Shown here in pieces: positions 5,494 to 6,176 of a stretch of DNA of 6,176 nt (position 1 is its first letter; each line of letters opens with the position of its first letter). The translations under genes were made by a program, and so were the position numbers. This stretch comes from Bacteroidales bacterium Bact_16 (GTDB taxonomy: Bacteria > Bacteroidota > Bacteroidia > Bacteroidales > UBA932), in the NCBI GenBank assembly GCA_001602885.1, contig LUZH01000100.1:1-6176 (forward strand), written 5' to 3'. Below the pieces are notes generated by a model. It did no database searches. It worked only from the letters and a program-made list of their open reading frames with translations, and was not told where the DNA came from.

Positions 5494-6176
5494 ATGTTTT
5501 TGTACTATATCCTAAGTGCAGTTGCAGGAGCCCTGTTGGCCCTCGCAATTTATATACTGGTCAGCCGGGCCGCGTCGAAGGGACGCGCAAACGCCATCGT
5601 CGAGAAGGCGAACCTGGAGGCCGAAAGCATCAAGCAGCAGAAGATCCTGCAGGCCAAGGAGAAGTTCCTTCAGCTCAAGGGCGAACACGAAGAATTCGTG
5701 AACAAGAAGAACAATGAGCTCCGCGACCGCGAAAACAATATCAAGTCCCGCGAGGGGCAGCTCAAGCAGCAGCAGGGCGAGCTGGACCGCAAGCAGCACG
5801 ACCTCGACTCCCAGAAGGGCCAGGTCAACGCCCTCAAGACCAAGCTGGACGCCAAGATGGAGGAGTGCGAGCGCGTGACCGCGCAGGTCAACAAGGAGCT
5901 GGAAAACATCGCCGGCATGTCCGCCGAGGATGCCCGCAAGATGCTGGTCGAAAACATGAAGGCCGAGGCGCGCAGCGAGGCGCAGGCCTACATCAACGAT
6001 ACCATGGACGAGGCGCGTCTCAACGCCGCCCGCGAGGCGAAGCGCATCGTGATCAACACGATCCAGCGCACCGCCACGGAGACGGCCATCGAGAACGCCG
6101 TCACCACCTTCCCGATCGACAACGACGAGGTCAAGGGCCGCATCATCGGCCGTGAGGGCCGCAACATCCGCGCCCT
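5494..6176 (+). CDS. rny: Ribonuclease Y, N-terminal part
   Basis: RNase Y is a membrane-anchored endonuclease that starts mRNA decay. The frame runs from ATG at 5494 to the window edge, giving 227 complete codons of an expected 510-520. Residues 2-23 are a single hydrophobic membrane anchor ([20 protein letters not shown]). Residues about 28-170 form a long, highly charged coiled coil rich in Lys, Glu and Gln (for example AEKFLQ-type repeats and [17 protein letters not shown]). The KH RNA-binding domain begins near 205 and shows [13 protein letters not shown] (215-227), the family hallmark. The catalytic HD domain lies beyond the window. No Shine-Dalgarno and no good promoter are seen in 5479-5493; transcription may come through from the 6S region or zapA. 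Confidence 0.95.
   Translation, partial: MFLYYILSAVAGALLALAIYILVSRAASKGRANAIVEKANLEAESIKQQKILQAKEKFLQLKGEHEEFVNKKNNELRDRENNIKSREGQLKQQQGELDRKQHDLDSQKGQVNALKTKLDAKMEECERVTAQVNKELENIAGMSAEDARKMLVENMKAEARSEAQAYINDTMDEARLNAAREAKRIVINTIQRTATETAIENAVTTFPIDNDEVKGRIIGREGRNIRA

Overview
The window looks like a chromosomal segment of a GC-rich member of the Bacteroidales. Four things point there: perfect Bacteroidetes-type promoters (TTG or TTTG, 20 bp, TAnnTTTG) at 2266-2297 and 4669-4699; A/T-rich leaders without Shine-Dalgarno sequences; a Bacteroidales-style OmpA-family protein; and the order zapA, 6S-like RNA, rny. The sequence does not fix the genus.

Layout. (1) 1-167, minus strand: the first 55 codons of a secreted GH51-type alpha-L-arabinofuranosidase that runs off the left edge. 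(2) 168-259: a divergent promoter region. (3) 260-2224, plus strand: two secreted proteins, a TapB/DUF3108-like protein and a probable YjbH-type outer-membrane beta-barrel protein, separated by 24 bp. (4) 2266-4663: a well-delimited transcription unit with a consensus promoter, an 88-nt leader containing a hairpin, a lipoprotein gene, an OmpA-family porin gene and a strong intrinsic terminator. Both genes use a narrow set of codons, as expected for abundant proteins. (5) 4669-5284: a second consensus promoter driving a small coiled-coil protein gene and zapA, one base apart. (6) 5286-5440: a structured RNA, most likely 6S RNA, starting just after the zapA stop codon. (7) 5494 to the right edge: the N-terminal part of rny (RNase Y), preceded by a second perfect inverted repeat.

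Functionally, the left two thirds is cell-envelope and glycan related: arabinan degradation, possible exopolysaccharide export, and an outer-membrane/peptidoglycan anchor with a partner lipoprotein. The right third is core: Z-ring assembly, RNA polymerase regulation by 6S RNA and mRNA decay. I see no mobile element, CRISPR array, tRNA, rRNA or phage gene. I also do not see a clearly new defence or biosynthetic system. The items most worth following are the 6S-like RNA with its flanking hairpins, the coiled-coil gene coupled to zapA, and the lipoprotein co-expressed with OmpA. No gene-free stretch exceeds 300 bases; the three largest (2225-2391, 4596-4725, 5285-5493) are accounted for by promoters, a terminator and the RNA gene.
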